Of a stretch of 64,000 nucleotides of DNA, positions 50,717-63,025 are shown piece after piece. The DNA is from Effrenium voratum. Lineage: Eukaryota; Sar; Dinophyceae; Suessiales; Symbiodiniaceae. Under the pieces are notes generated by a model. The model did not search any database, was not told the origin of the DNA, and saw only the letters and a list, made by a program, of their open reading frames with translations. The translations under genes were made by a program, and so were the position numbers. How positions within the stretch are numbered: the stretch's first letter is position 1; each line of letters begins with the position of its first letter. The stretch spans positions 389,509-453,508 of the forward strand of contig CAUJNA010003249.1 in assembly GCA_963377175.1 (NCBI GenBank). The letters are read 5' to 3'.

Positions 50717-50767
50717 CTGGGCTGAAGAACCAATGGATGGAATGGCTTGGGTTGAAAAAGCGAAAAA

Positions 50768-50900
50768 GTGGTGGTGGCGGTGGTTTTGGTGGTGGTTTTG
50801 GTGGTGGTGGTGGTGGTGGTGGTGGTGGTGGTGGTGGTGGTGGTGGTGGTGGTGGTGGTGGTGGTGGTGGTGGTGGTGGCGGCGGCGGTGGTGGTGGTGG
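50768..50900 (+). repeat. GGT trinucleotide repeat
   Basis: Nearly pure (GGT)n inside the RING-gene intron; gives false Trp-, His-, Pro- or Val-only frames. Confidence 0.95.
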
Positions 50901-51344
50901 TAAAAAGGGGTAAGAACCGTAACCGCCCAACCCAAATGATATTGTTGGCGCAGGTTTCCTGGGACCCAAGAAACAGAAGAAACTTTCCCTCAATGGTTTG
51001 GGAATGGTTTGGGGGTGAACCAAAAAACGGGTGGTGGTGATAGACACGGAAAGGGGAAAAAGGGGAGGTGGGTAAGATGAGCCCAGCCTTAGAATTAGCC
51101 ATTGTGTGGGGTGGGGGGGAGGGGTGACCTTGGGGTTTAACGAAACCTGGGTAACTTGTTCCCCATGCATTTGGTAAAACAGCTGCAAGATTTCCAGCGG
51201 GGTGGAAAAAGAAAGCTCTAAGGTCTCGGCACCGGCGAACAAGTCCCAGGTGCTGGCTGGTTCCCCAGGAAAATAGCAAGGCCGGGTAAAGTCATTCAAA
51301 TTCCAAGCTTCCGCATGGTTGTTGTGGTAAGTTTCCAAGACAAA

Positions 51345-51434
51345 ACACAAAGAGAGAAGAGAGAGAAGAGAGAGAGAAGAAAGAGAGAGAGAAGAAAGAG
51401 AGAGAGAGAGAGACAGAGAGAAGGAGAGAAAGAG

Positions 51435-51477
<43 letters not shown>

Positions 51478-51549
51478 AACAAAAAAAACAAGTGAGGGAG
51501 GGAGGGAGGGAGGGAGGGAGGGAGGGAGGGAGGGAGGGAGGGAGGGAGG

Positions 51550-51590
<41 letters not shown>

Positions 51591-51615
51591 TGAGAAAGAG
51601 AGCGGGAGAGAGAGA
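51345..51615 (+). repeat. Purine microsatellite block GA / GAAA / GGGA
   Basis: Consecutive runs of GA, GAAA, GGGA and GA again, all purine on the plus strand, so triplex or H-DNA formation is possible. Inside the RING-gene intron. Confidence 0.95.
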
Positions 51616-52160
51616 GCAGGAAACGCCAAGATCCATGGTGGTGCTACACTTTATTTATGCATTTTTTTGGGGATAAAAACAACTCTTGGTGTTGGCGCCC
51701 GTTTCCGATGGGTAAAACGAAATGGGTGTTGTCTGGGTTTCCTGTGAGCTGGTAAGAACAGAACCTGCAGGTCTTGGATCCCGTTTCCTTTGGAAGCCCA
51801 TGGTTGGGGTAGGTGTGCGCTTCCTCCGCGAGGAGCATTGGAATAGTTTAGGGACTTAAGGAAACGGCGATTCGGGGAAAGCACCGCCAGATGTGCCGGA
51901 AACATACGAATGGTTGAGGGGAAAACCTTGGAGTAAGACTCCAATCCATCCACGGCGGTTGCAAGAACGCTTCAGGGTAAAACTAAAAAACGGGTAGATG
52001 GCAAACAGCTTTTGTCCTTGCGGCTCCAAGCAATAAGAAACCCCAGCCGGTCAAGAAAGTGGACAAAGCAAAAACCGCTAAACCTGAGGGCCAAACACCG
52101 GGACTCGGAACCCCAAAAGCGCCTCAAACCACACAAATACCCCCCCAAATCTAGCAGTGC

Positions 52161-52266
52161 TTCGTGGCACAGGATGCACAGCTCCGCGTGCAAGCCGCCC
52201 GCCCCGTAGCTCGCATCCTTCGAAGCAGTTTGGGGTTCGTCAGGACAAACCTTCACCGCCCGCGAG
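52161..52266 (-). CDS. RING-finger gene, first exon seen
   Basis: Reads AVKVCPDEPQTASKDASYG, then AGGLHAELCILCHE. It starts after GAAGCAG and ends at GAA before GCACTG, a GC donor. CILC supplies the first two zinc ligands of the RING finger; the next exon gives the rest after a 1,444-bp intron. Confidence 0.6.
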
Positions 52267-53869
52267 CTGCTTCTGTAGGGCTCCTGCCGCGGTTGGGCGA
52301 TGCAACCCTTGGGATTGGCGGGGTATCCCATTCAAATCGGGATCCATCCCTGGGAAGTGCTTTCTGTCCATCCATATGAATCGTCTTTGTTTGAGGAACC
52401 TCTTTTTGAAATGGAGTGAAAGGGAAACCCAAGGGAAAAGACCAAGTATGGGGTCCCTGTTTTAAGTAAACCGCCATTGTTTATACAGCCTCCTTGCTCG
52501 GTTTTCCCTTGGACGGGGACCATACTCGGGTTCTTGAATCACGTTTTACCCAAGCCCGCCTGCCATTCGTGCTCGCGCTTGAGGCAGCACGTGCAGGCGC
52601 GTTGGCCCATCTTATGCTTGTGTTTGTGTGGGGGTTCCTGGAGCCTGAGCACACCAAGATGCACCAAGCATCAGGAAACGGCCACCGCCATTTTCGGAAG
52701 AACTCCTGAAGACAGCTTACACAGCCGTTCAGGCGACGTGGCAGAAACAATCAGCTAGCATATCCAACCAACGGGCACTGTCGGCACACATTTGTATTTT
52801 CCAGGAAATGGATGGGCCGTCCCGCTAGCTGCTAGTTGGTCGGCTACAATGCTAGCAGACAAAGTGGATCTCCAGATGTTTGTCTGCCCTTCGGGCCACT
52901 GGTAGGCCAGTCCCACGCCGGCAAAGCAAGCGTTTGCCTCATAACGGGAACCGACGAATGAATAAACCCCCTCGGTTGATTAATAGATGCTAATAGGGAA
53001 ATGTCCGATGCTGTAGATCCTTCACTTCAATGGCAAGCACCCAAGTTCAAAGACCGACAAATCTTGGCAAGTGACTATAATTCCCCAACTGGACACAAAC
53101 AACTCCCGATGTAAGGGACCTTCATCAGGGGTGGAATGAATCGCTCGCTTGACACGCGATGGTTTGAGCTCGTTGCACCTTGCCCAGGTAAATGCTTGGT
53201 CTCAAAGTCTCATATAGTCACCATGTTCACCCAGCAAATTTGCCACGGCTTCCTTCTGGGTTCCCTTCCAAACCCCAACCAAAAAAGGAGGAAGGAGCAC
53301 ATGAGCACTGACAGGCGATGGTTTGAGCTCGTTGAGCTAGACGCTTGGTTCCTTCACCCACCCAATTGCCACAAATTTGCCACGGCTTCTTTCTTGCTTC
53401 CCTTCCAAACCCAGAAACGGTACCCGTGCTCTAAACAAAAACGTTTATATATATAATACATATATATATATATATAATACATATATATATATAATACATA
53501 TATATATATATATATGTATTTTTTTTTATTAAAAAAAAAAGCGCCCGACCGGGAGGCCGCTTCCCTGAGCCGAGCGCCATGTTCTTGTCGCAGAGGAGCC
53601 AGGCCTCGAGGCGGGTTGCGGAAGCGGCGGAACCGAGACGGTTTTGGGAACCGATACCCCAGGGGTAGAGGGAGGTCCACGGGAGAGCCTCAAAATTTGG
53701 GGGGCCCTGATTGACACATGTTTTGCATGCCCCACTTTCATCCACAAGAACATCTGCAAAGTCCAAGCTGGTGCTTCGGGGTCAACCTGCCAGGTCCTCC
53801 TAGATGAAAGGCTTGCACGGCTTACTGAGGACGCCAAACCTGAATCAAGGAATCCACCTCGGCCCACCC
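52267..53869. other. Host DNA, no recognised gene
   Basis: Contains (TA)n tracts at 53445-53530. A GATGGTTTGAGCTCGTTG segment occurs twice (53157 and 53318). No domain was found. Confidence 0.35.
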
Positions 53870-54075
53870 CACCCCTCCACCCCTCCGCCGCCGTTTGTTG
53901 CGGCCCTTTGGAGACGAAAGGCCGAGGGTCGATTCGCGCGTCGATGGCGATTCGACTCGATCCAAGCGCCCCGGCGCCCTGGATCCAGTGTTGCTGGTCG
54001 GCATTCTCCGGCATCGTCCCGATCAGGGTCTGGCCACGGGCACTGACCGAGCCCTTCATCTGGCGGCTGAAAAAT
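53870..54075 (-). CDS. Possible exon, unknown protein
   Basis: Reads MKGSVSARGQTLIGTMPENA, DQQHWIQGAGALGSSRIAID and ARIDPRPFVSKGPQQ. Codon pattern is coding-like, but both strands are open and no domain is seen. Confidence 0.3.
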
Positions 54076-54089
54076 TGACTACGGTCCAT

Positions 54090-57000
54090 GTAGGCCTATA
54101 GGGAATCCAAAACCCTCCCCCATCCACACTTTAAGGGGGAATTCAATCGCGGGAGAGAACACCCCTATTGTCATCCACCAGAGGCTTTCATCCGAGGTTC
54201 AGAGTTGTCGCACTCACTAGAAGCCGCCGCCGGGAATTCTTCGCAGCGACTGGCCCCTGGCTCCAGAGGATTTGACATGTGCGAGGCCTGCACGTAGAGA
54301 CCGTTGTCGATCATCCCACCCACTGCCTGAGCCGGCTTGCCAGCCCCCGGCTAGCGGGCCAACAACCATACTACCTATTATTACCTCATTCCTTCAGCTG
54401 AATGAAGCCTGGTGCCTGGTGCAATATTGAAATGACCAGAACGCCTTCTGACTGACACCACCATACTTCGAGCCCCACTTCCTGTGGTACCTACCGACTC
54501 TCCGAGCGCTTCGCGCCACGCGATGCGCCACGCCACATGCGCGCGTGCCCACCCGCGCGCGACAGAGGCTGTGGCGGAAGTGGAGTTGAGAAGTCCCACG
54601 GTCTGGGAGGAGAAGAGCTTCTGCGACTGCCACCTCGCACAACTCCCGGCTCGGCGCGGCTGAGAATTGCCAAACCCAGGTCTGGCGGGCAAAGGGGACC
54701 AGGCAATGTGCAGAGGCATTATTTTTGGTTGGTGTTTCAAGGGAAGCCAACAGGAAAACCTGCAAAAACAAAAACTTTACAAACACCCAAATGATCCAGC
54801 CAACGGGGGTATCTGATATTACACCTGTAATTGCCCTCGGCAACCCGTACGTGATGCCAGGAATCAGCATTCCATCGGACCCCGAAATGGACATCATTTG
54901 CAAGGGGGTTCATGTCCACCATCTTGGTGTTCCCACACATATATTTAGATGAATTGAGACTCAAACTTCCCAACGTGAAGCGCGTACGTTTCTCTCACTT
55001 CTTCAATTGTGCTCTCCCCCCATCTCCTTTTTTGTTTTTCTAAACTTGCTAATGTTGGAAGGGCGGGGACCCTGTTACCTGGACAGGGCTTGTGCGTCAG
55101 CCCAGACCTCTAATTGGGCATCTGGCTTTGATATGTTCAAAGGAAACCCCAATGAATCTGCTTTTGGTCGGTTGGCCAACGGACCCCACGAAAAGGCCAA
55201 CTCTCCTTTTCACTGATGTGTTTTAGAGACCCCGGTCTTTTCACAGAGCTCCTTGAAGGATAATTTAGTCCGTCCTTCTCAACCACTGTCCTGATTTTTT
55301 GTTTTTTCCTTTTTGGTCAGGATGCCAGCCAATACTACTTTGAAGGGCCCCGCAAGGTACCGCAAAATCCGAAACAAACAAAAGAGGCACTGGAAAGCAG
55401 CAAGCGCCAAACTGCAAAAGTGGCTGTTCGACAATCTCACAGAGGGCATGCCCTCTCTCCCCAATGATGCAAAGCCCTGAGTAGTTCTGGAACTCTCAAT
55501 TCCAGGGACAAGCGCAGAGTTCCCTTCTACTTTCCTGGGAGGACTGGACCGACTGGAAACAAGGCCAAGCCTCAGGGAGGGGGTTCCAAAATTACAAAAC
55601 CACCTTTGCACGAAAACACTCTAAATCAGCTGGTCAACGTGATTCTCTGGGTTTGCTTCACCATGTCATGTGGGCGAAATAGCAACAAAAACCGACCCAT
55701 TCATCACCTCCCTCCTTCCCTCCCTCCTTCCCCCTCCCTCCCTCCCTCCCCCTCCCTCCCCTCCCTCCCTCCCTCCCTCCCTCCCTCCCTCCCTCCCTCC
55801 CTCCCCCCTTCCCGGCCCCCCTCCCTCAGGTCTCGACAACTGGAGGCTGGAGGTGGAGATCAAGCCATCCGCATCTATGTCCAACGCCGTCCACCTAAGT
55901 CGAAATCTCTAAACCGAGTCCGTACCGAAGGAGTCGAAATCTCTTTGTGCAGAACTCAAAGGGCGGATATGCGAACCCAATTATGGCTGGGAACCGTTTT
56001 GATTGTGCCCCTCTGATTGGCTGCAGGGGACAACTAGGTAGGGCAGAAGCATTGGGACTTGCAAAGTAAAGCGACACAACACATGAGGGAATTGAGGCCC
56101 CTAGCCATGTTGGAGTTGAGTTTAACTGGGTATTGATGCCCAAGGTCCATTCAACACATGTCTTATGTTCAAAACCCCGTCCCATGTCAAACCCGATTGA
56201 AGGAGGGGGCGCAATAAGAGGGTAGAGAGAGGAGAGGGTGCAATCTTCACGATTCAAACGAAAACCATCATGGGATCCACCACATTCTCAATCAGAAGGG
56301 TACGTCCTGGGCAATGGGCTTTTGCACAGAAGCGCTTTTTGTCATGATTTCTCAATTTGCTAAAGCAAACATCCGAAGCAACCAAAAAAGCACACACAGC
56401 TTTGACTTGGAGTGCTGTGCGCGGCGATTTTTTGAGGACTCCACGCGCCGGCATTGACAAAAATGGTGCCAGGCTTGCGCATTTGTCTTACAAAGCACCG
56501 AAATCCCTGGCTCCATTGCTTTAAGGTAACAGGTTAGAAGCCCACCACTTACTCACTTGGTTACAGGACCTTTGGGGCTCCTAAAGGCTGCAAAACCACA
56601 CAAGCTCAGAAAATGGGCGTTGGGCAAGCAAGTCGAAATCAAAGTGATGTGAAGAACCCAACACCTGTTCATTGCTGGGACGGTCCCTCACTAACCTTGC
56701 TTCGTTGTGGCTTGATCGAGTCTGCAATCCCTCGAAAAGCGCGACTCGAGCTCGGCACGACTCTTGGATGATGGCCGCTCCTGCCGCTCGGTTTCGGCAT
56801 CTCAAAGTTTCCACGGACACTGCAAGAGCCTGGGCTCAGAAACTTGATGCATCGGTCCATATATCCTTGGCGGGAACCCCTAATCCGTTTCCTGACTGAA
56901 ATGCAGGGAACCCCTCAAGTGTTCTGTAGAAGCTAATTTTCTTCCTGCAGAAGCCCCTGCCCGGTGTCCAACAGGAAGTGCAGGATCGGAGGGTGTTGGA

Positions 57001-57739
57001 AGACTACCAGCCTCTTGACAAGCCACTTTCTCCACTTCCACGTGATGCCCGAACAAAGGGTACACAAACTTCTCAAAAAGATCTGCCCCACACTCCCCAC
57101 AATGCCCTTTCCTCATCTTCCATGCGATTGCTGGGGCCATTTGTCCACGTCCATGGGTGTAAACGTGAGCAACCCCCGGCTCCGTTCCCCGACTCCAGTC
57201 CTGCAGCCGCTGGCCCCTGCGTGGGCAAGAAGCAGCTGAGCCTCGGGCTGGCTTCCAGTCATCTCTGTGTTTTGCGTCGTGTCAGTCAGGCGCCCAAGGG
57301 CGTGGATGCTATGACCGTACCTTCCAAGATGTTCAGGTTTGTTTTTGAGCTCATCCTGAGGGCTAAGCCCTGGATATGCCTGCCCTTCTGTTCCCTTATT
57401 GTGACATAGCATGCACTGCCCAGCTAAGTAACATCAGACGTTTGTTGCCTGTTGCCTGCCATCCCCCCCCCCACACAAAAAAAAAAAAAAAACAAGCAAA
57501 CAAAAAACGACAAAGTGGACTTGAGGCGCCCTGCGTCACCGGATTTGCGGCGCTGTGACCGACGGCGCCCCTGGACTGAGCTCTCAAGCTGTCTGGGTTC
57601 AATACGACTCAGAAACGTATCCCGGTGGATCCATTTACCTGCATAGTAGGTAGCCAAGGGAACCACCGAATACAGAAAACCAAGAGGAAAATTGCGGGTG
57701 ACCCACAAGGGCTTGCAATTAGACACCGGCAGAGGTGAT
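54090..57739. other. Host DNA with CCCT microsatellite
   Basis: (CCCT)n at 55706-55805. GC-rich stretches near 54500-54680 and 56680-56830 have competing open frames. No gene can be named. Confidence 0.35.
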
Positions 57740-58089
57740 CTCGTTCTACCCTTTCCCCGATTCGATCGACACGAATCGAAAAAGAACTCGGGGGAACCCG
57801 AGGTGTCCCCACGAGCCCGGCCTGAGCAAGAAGTAGAGGAGAAAGATCAATGGCACCTCGAGTGGGAACGTGGGAACGTGTCAGTCACGAGGGAAAGCAC
57901 GGAACATCCCACCAAAAAAGAAGTCAACATGAATCTAGCCGATTGAAATTGGCCGATTCGCATGACGAGTTTTATAAAAGGATTGAGCCCGTGTGTTCAG
58001 CAAACGATTTGGTTAGCCTGATTCCGGAAGCACAAAGGCTGACACCATGCTTCCCGGAAAGGACGCCAGAGCCCGAACACCACTCATAG
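57740..58089 (+). CDS. Possible exons, unknown protein
   Basis: Two overlapping plus-strand frames look coding: a charged reading (ARPEQEVEEKDQWHLEWERG) up to ~57946, and LADSHDEFYKRIEPVCSAND, LVSLIPEAQRLTPCFPERT up to the stop at 58089. An intron or a frameshift near 57940 would be needed to join them. Confidence 0.3.
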
Positions 58090-58281
58090 CTTGACCTCAA
58101 AAGCTCTGAACCTTTGGGAATTCCAAGGCTCTTGCATTGCGAAGCCAACCCGGCCAGGCCCCATGTCAATTGGTCAGGCTATGGAAAACTCGGTTGTTTT
58201 CTGCTCCCCTGCCAAAAGTTTAACATTTAGTGGTTTAATGGAAAACCCACTAGTTGGCAAAAAGTTAAAGTCCTAACATTC

Positions 58282-58557
58282 CTAACATCCAAGCAAAATG
58301 CACCAAAGAAAAGACGAGGCTGGGTTTCTCAAAAATGGCTCAAGCAAGTTGAATCCAATGGCTCCCAGCTCAAGCACCACCCTCGAATCCTCGAACGCGG
58401 TCGTCTTAGGTCGGCCACCAGTAGCAGGATGAAGCAGCAGCAGGCGCCAACGCAATACGTCCTCGCGGCGAGATTCTGCTGGCAGCTCAAGCCCCTGACT
58501 CTCAGGAAACTCTGGGACCTGAGTCCAGAAGCATACGATTGGGCAACTCACAGTCAA
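58282..58557 (-). CDS. Possible exon, unknown protein
   Basis: About 80 codons reading CPIVCFWTQVPEFPESQGLE, then RREDVLRWRLLLLHPATGGR and VVLELGAIGFNLLEPFLR. Balanced, protein-like composition on this strand. No family is recognised. Confidence 0.35.
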   Translation of the reverse strand: MTVSCPIVCFWTQVPEFPESQGLELPAESRREDVLRWRLLLLHPATGGRPKTTAFEDSRVVLELGAIGFNLLEPFLRNPASSFLWCILLGC

Positions 58558-61500
58558 AGCTAAAAAACGACCAGCAGCATGCGGGGCCTCTGCAGCCAGG
58601 GTATCCTCTCCCCCGAAATGAAAGGGAGTGTCTTTTTACACTTTTGCGTGGGGTTCCTTGCTGGTAACATTGTCATTTGGTCCGGTCAAAAGGCCCCAGC
58701 TCCCTCCCCAGCTCCCTCGCGAGCTACACTCCTGTTCAACATGGAACCCGCAGGTGGGAAATCCACGAGGGTTCTGCCCAAAGTCATTCGCCTTTTGGGG
58801 CACCAAAAAGCCGTCCCCTCCACTCATTTTGGGTTCCATGCCTTTGCCGATCCTGGCAAAACAAATGCGATCCCAAAAACACCCCGCAGCTAAACGCCGA
58901 AGCCGGCCATTCGCGCGCCTCCATCCCCAGGGCTTCCTCACCTCCTCCTGGATGAAGGCCCCCTTGCCATGTCCGACCTCGCTTGGCCCGGGGCTCACCG
59001 GTCGGGTGAGTTGGAAGCTGGGGCGTGGGCGTGGAGTTCTGCCCTACCGTCCCGAGTGGCGACTTTGTGGCCTTCTCAAATTGCTTCTGGATGACTTAAC
59101 CACGGTTTTGGGGTGTAACTTTACAGCCCTATCTTTCAGGGCAATGGGCTGGGAAAGCCCGGTGCGCGGTGCGGTTGCTGGGTTCTACACAACTGTCTGC
59201 CCGTTCTAAGGCGCATGGCGATGTGCCGACATACTGGAACCCACCAGAGGGTCCCTTTTTAAAGACAACAGTCTTCCAGGACCCCTCAGTCAGGTTCCAT
59301 GTTAACGGACAGGAGGGTGGTTGCTTTGCCCTAGCAATCCATGTCACTGGACAGGAGGGTATATTGGCTGGTTCTCCGGCTTACCATTTACGCTTGAGAT
59401 GTGAGAAGTGGCGCTCCCTCAGTGCCCCCGGCCACTGCTTGCAGTCCACAATCATGTGAGGGCCAAGGTGGGCATTCAAGGAGGCAGGCTGCTTGGGAAG
59501 TCGTTACGTAGTGTCCCTGGTTGTAACCCATTTGCTGCTGCTCTACCCTCTTTCCAACAATCTTGGAATCGAACAGGCGGGTTTTGGAAGACTACTCTCC
59601 TGGTCAAAAAGCACCCTGTCCACTTCCTTGTTGGGCAGAGGTCCTTAAGGTGGGTCTCAGCCAGTGTCTTAACCCCGATCCTCTCAACGTGGAAGCAGTC
59701 TGAGGCGCCGGGCAAATTCCAGCTTCTTCGCCTCTGCCCAGTCGCCCCTGCCTGGAATCCGGTCGCCCGCTCGTCGCCCGCTGGCAAATTGGAGAGACGG
59801 GATTCGGAAGCACCAAGGAGTCTTCCAGAAAGGGCTCCTCTGTACCAGTAGGAAACACAAGGGACGCAACCAATACCCCTTTCAATGACCTCAGCTCTGC
59901 TGTTGCAACATTCGCCAAGGTTGTTTTGCTGCGGAGCCCTGTTTTGAGACACTCTCACCTGCCTTCGCCCACGTAGGTCCAAGTGAGAGGTTGCCCTTCA
60001 TCGACGCCGTCCTCACAGTCGCACCTCAAAGAACCCCTCGCAGGGGTGGGCACACGTGGGGCCAAGTCTTGAAAGAAGGGCATGCGTAGAACCATAAATA
60101 ATAAATAAATAGACACATAAAAAAAATAATCAATAACAAATACGCCCAGGTGGCATCCTCAACAGCAACTCCCTGTGCACCCTTCCGGAACCGCTCCAGA
60201 ACCTATGTGGGCAAAGACCCCAATGAGACAACCCAACTATTGTTTCAGGCTTCCCTCCAACCCTGGCGCGAAAGGGGCCCTGGCCCCAGCATCGCCATGG
60301 TCCTGAGCATCACATGGCGCATACTCCCTGGATGTCCGTTGGTCCCCGAGCTGCTTTTGCACCATGAACAACGCAGCGCCACTGGCAGCGTTTGCATTTC
60401 ATAAACATCAGCTCACTGCCGTTCAAAGGTTCCAGACTGGTTCCAGGCCCAAGCAACAAAACCCAACCCTACCCCTCACCGATTTGAACCCACCCCGCCT
60501 GAGTGCGTCCGAGTGCTCCCGACAAGCGCTTGAATTAGCCCGTCTCTTAGGGCTGCGGTGTGAGGCATGAGGTTTGAAAGGGAAGTTGGAGGCACAGGGA
60601 AACCAAGAGGAAACCAACCATTGGGGAAATTGGGGGCACCCCTATTCAGGAATCCACAGCCGTCAGGAAACCGCACGGCTGCAGATTCAGTTTGGTGAAG
60701 GTGCCTATTAATCATGGTATTAAGCGTCTTTGAGTTGGCATCATTTGGGACACACGCCTTTCCGCACACAGGCTGGCCACCTCGGGTGCGTGAGTCCATC
60801 CAAGTTGAACACATCTGAAAACTTGCACCACCCGCCCCACCCAACGTTTACCCCGCAGATCCTTGCACAAGGAAAAGTGGATGAAACTTATCCAACCCGA
60901 TACCACCGCCTGAAGAAAGCCCCTCTTTGCCCTCCCGAAGCCGCGCGACACGCCTTTCCAGCTTCTTGACGCACTTGTGGCCCCAAGTTCCATGCTCCGA
61001 TCTCTTCGGCTGAAGGTGACCCCCAGCAAACCCTCTGAAGGAGTTAATTACTCAACCTTGGGGTAAGAAGCTTCATTGGGGACCCCTTGGTGGACATCAG
61101 AATTCGGCGGGGATTCATCTCCACCACCCACTTTTGAGGTGACTTCCCACTGAAATGCACGGCCATTCAGCAAACAAGCCATCAAATGGCTTGTTCTTGT
61201 CAGGTGCGGCACATTGGGCACGCAGCCCGAAAGGCTGGCACCTGGCTCTCCGCGAAAATGCACATCTCCAGGCGGCCCCTCAGCTGCCGCCGCAAGCGCT
61301 GCTGCTCCGAAACCTCCAGGGACCTGCAGTTAACAAACGCGCGCCCGGCGCGAGCCAGCCACCGCCCTGTACAACCCCCCCTTTAGCGTAAGTTGAGCTG
61401 GAGCATGCGGAAGCCACGTGAGTTTGAAAGGCTGGGAAGCTCGTGGTTCGAGAAGGTTCGCATTTGTGCTGCAAGAAGGAGTTGATGGTTTGACAGAAAG

Positions 61501-61937
61501 TCAGACCAGGGTGAGTTTTCAGGGAACCGGCTCTCACTTGTGTCAATTGCCCAAATGCACTCAGCCACAGATTCAGGGCAAGCGGGCATCTCGGCCAAAA
61601 CACGCATTTGCTCAAGCATGATCCTGTCGGTTTTTCACGCTCAATTTCCTGACCTGACAATGATTGGTTTGCTTTGCCAATTCCTAGTGAAATGTCCAAC
61701 TCATTTTGATATGCCAGGTGTTCACGCCCTCGGTGCCATGGGCAAGTTTACGGGCGACATACACCCAAAACACACCTTGCCACGCCAACTATAAACCCTT
61801 TGCTGGGGAGATGTTCAAAGGGAAAATCTAGGACGCCCTGAAAACCCCAAGACGCCCAAGATCTCCGAGCCAGGTCCCCACACACACACACCAACCCACC
61901 ACCCCACCCCCCCCGGAGAAAAAAAAGTCCCCTCCAC
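58558..61937. other. Host DNA, no recognised gene
   Basis: A minus-strand reading at about 59640-59860 is protein-like but unassigned. A dispersed-repeat member lies at 59255-59305. Confidence 0.35.
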
Positions 61938-62068
61938 CTGAAAGCGTTGTTTAGGCTCGCGAAGGTCATCCGCGGCAGCTCTTCCTGGAAGGGCCCTGCG
62001 AAGATCCCCCCCGAGACCGGCAGCATGCGGAGCCCCGTGGCCCCCGAGTCAAGGAACTCCTCCAGCAC
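61938..62068 (-). CDS. Macro-domain gene, downstream exon
   Basis: 131 nt between CTCTCAG and a GTGGAG donor, reading VLEEFLDSGATGLRMLPVSG, then GIFAGPFQEELPRMTFASL. The LRxLPxSGGIFxG loop is the ADP-ribose-binding loop 2 of macro domains. It continues in phase from the exon at 62592-62751. Confidence 0.7.
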
Positions 62069-62591
62069 CTGAGAGCGAACGAAAGGAGTCGATGGCGTCT
62101 GCGCCCCCAAAAGCGGGCCACATGGCCAAAGGGATGTCTCTCAATGGAGGCATCGCCGCGAAACTGGTGAGTTCTCCTGTAGTTCCCTCCAAGATCTAGT
62201 CAAAATGACCCTCGAAAAAGACTCACCCGAAGCCCAAGCTCCAAACAAATCTGGCCACGTCTTGGTGGAATCCCTTGGTTTCCTGGACCAAAAACCGGCG
62301 ACGGTCGAAAGACACGTGGCTTGGCCCCGCTTGGCGCGCCTGGCTCTCGGGCTATGAAGCTGTAAACCCAAACCGCCGTCAGGTTTACAAGCCCCAACCA
62401 AACAAACGCGGCCCAATGGTTGACACGGGAAACGCAGATGACACAAGCCTCTTTATGCACTTAAAGAGGCTAAACAGCAATAAGTTGGAAAAGAAGCTAG
62501 TAAATCCAAAGCATTAGATACACATGCTTGGATTTTGTCACCTTTTACCAACCAAGACGTGTTTTCCGGCGTGGCTTGCCAAGCAAGACGC

Positions 62592-62751
62592 GTGTTTGTA
62601 GGCTTTCTCCAGCTTTCGCATCGCCTCCTTCCGCGCGGAAGAGGAGTCCGAGGCCACCGCGCTGAAGTCGGGGCCCACCACGTGGATCACCTGCTTCTGG
62701 CCGTAGGCGTAGTGCCTCAAGACGCATTCGTTGCCACGGGTGGGCGAGGTC
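62592..62751 (-). CDS. Macro-domain gene, upstream exon
   Basis: 160 nt reading TRGNECVLRHYAYGQKQVIH, then VVGPDFSAVASDSSSARKEA and MRKLEKAYKH. VIHxVGPDF and the following helix are typical of macro domains, which bind or hydrolyse ADP-ribose. The exon ends at CAC before a GC donor; the 523-bp intron then leads to VLEEF. The start (after TGGAG) abuts an introner-like sequence. Confidence 0.7.
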
Positions 62752-62762
62752 CTCCAGAGAGG

Positions 62763-62850
62763 TTAGAATAAGTTGGTACCAACTTGTTCAGTTGTCTATT
62801 TTAGTAGGGGAACCCTCCCCCGAAAAAGGGGAGAGAAGGGCACTACTGGG
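62763..62850 (-). repeat. Introner-like sequence upstream of macro exon
   Basis: On plus: GTCTATTTTAGTAGGGGAACCCTCCC, split by little, then AGAAGGGCACT. The same ~85-bp sequence lies at 50430-50515 by the RING gene. In both places it ends (minus strand) at CTAACCTCTCT-GGAG, next to an exon start or probable exon start. Confidence 0.55.
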
Positions 62851-62856
62851 GGATCT

Positions 62857-63025
62857 AGTAGGAATCCGGTACCGCCATGGAACCTGACTGAGGGGTCCAG
62901 GTTTGGACAAGTTTCCTTCAAAAGGGGCTCTCTGGTGGGATAGGAATCCGGTGCCCTCCTGTCCACGTTGGGACCTGACTCAGGGGGTTCCGGTTTGAAC
63001 ATTTTTTTCCTTCAAAAGGCGCCCT
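62857..63025 (+). repeat. Two tandem ~85-bp units of a dispersed repeat
   Basis: Each unit has TAGGAATCCGGT, ACCTGACT(G/C)AGGGG and TTCCTTCAAAAGG. Related single copies lie at 43325-43375 and 59255-59305. Confidence 0.7.

Noticed and set aside
50463..51636. Long Pro-, Thr-, His- or Ser/Leu-rich frames, up to 388 codons
   Set aside because: Produced by GGT and purine microsatellites in an intron; only the short RING part at the low-coordinate end is real.
55606..56016. Pro/Ser-rich frame of 136 codons
   Set aside because: Produced by the CCCT microsatellite.
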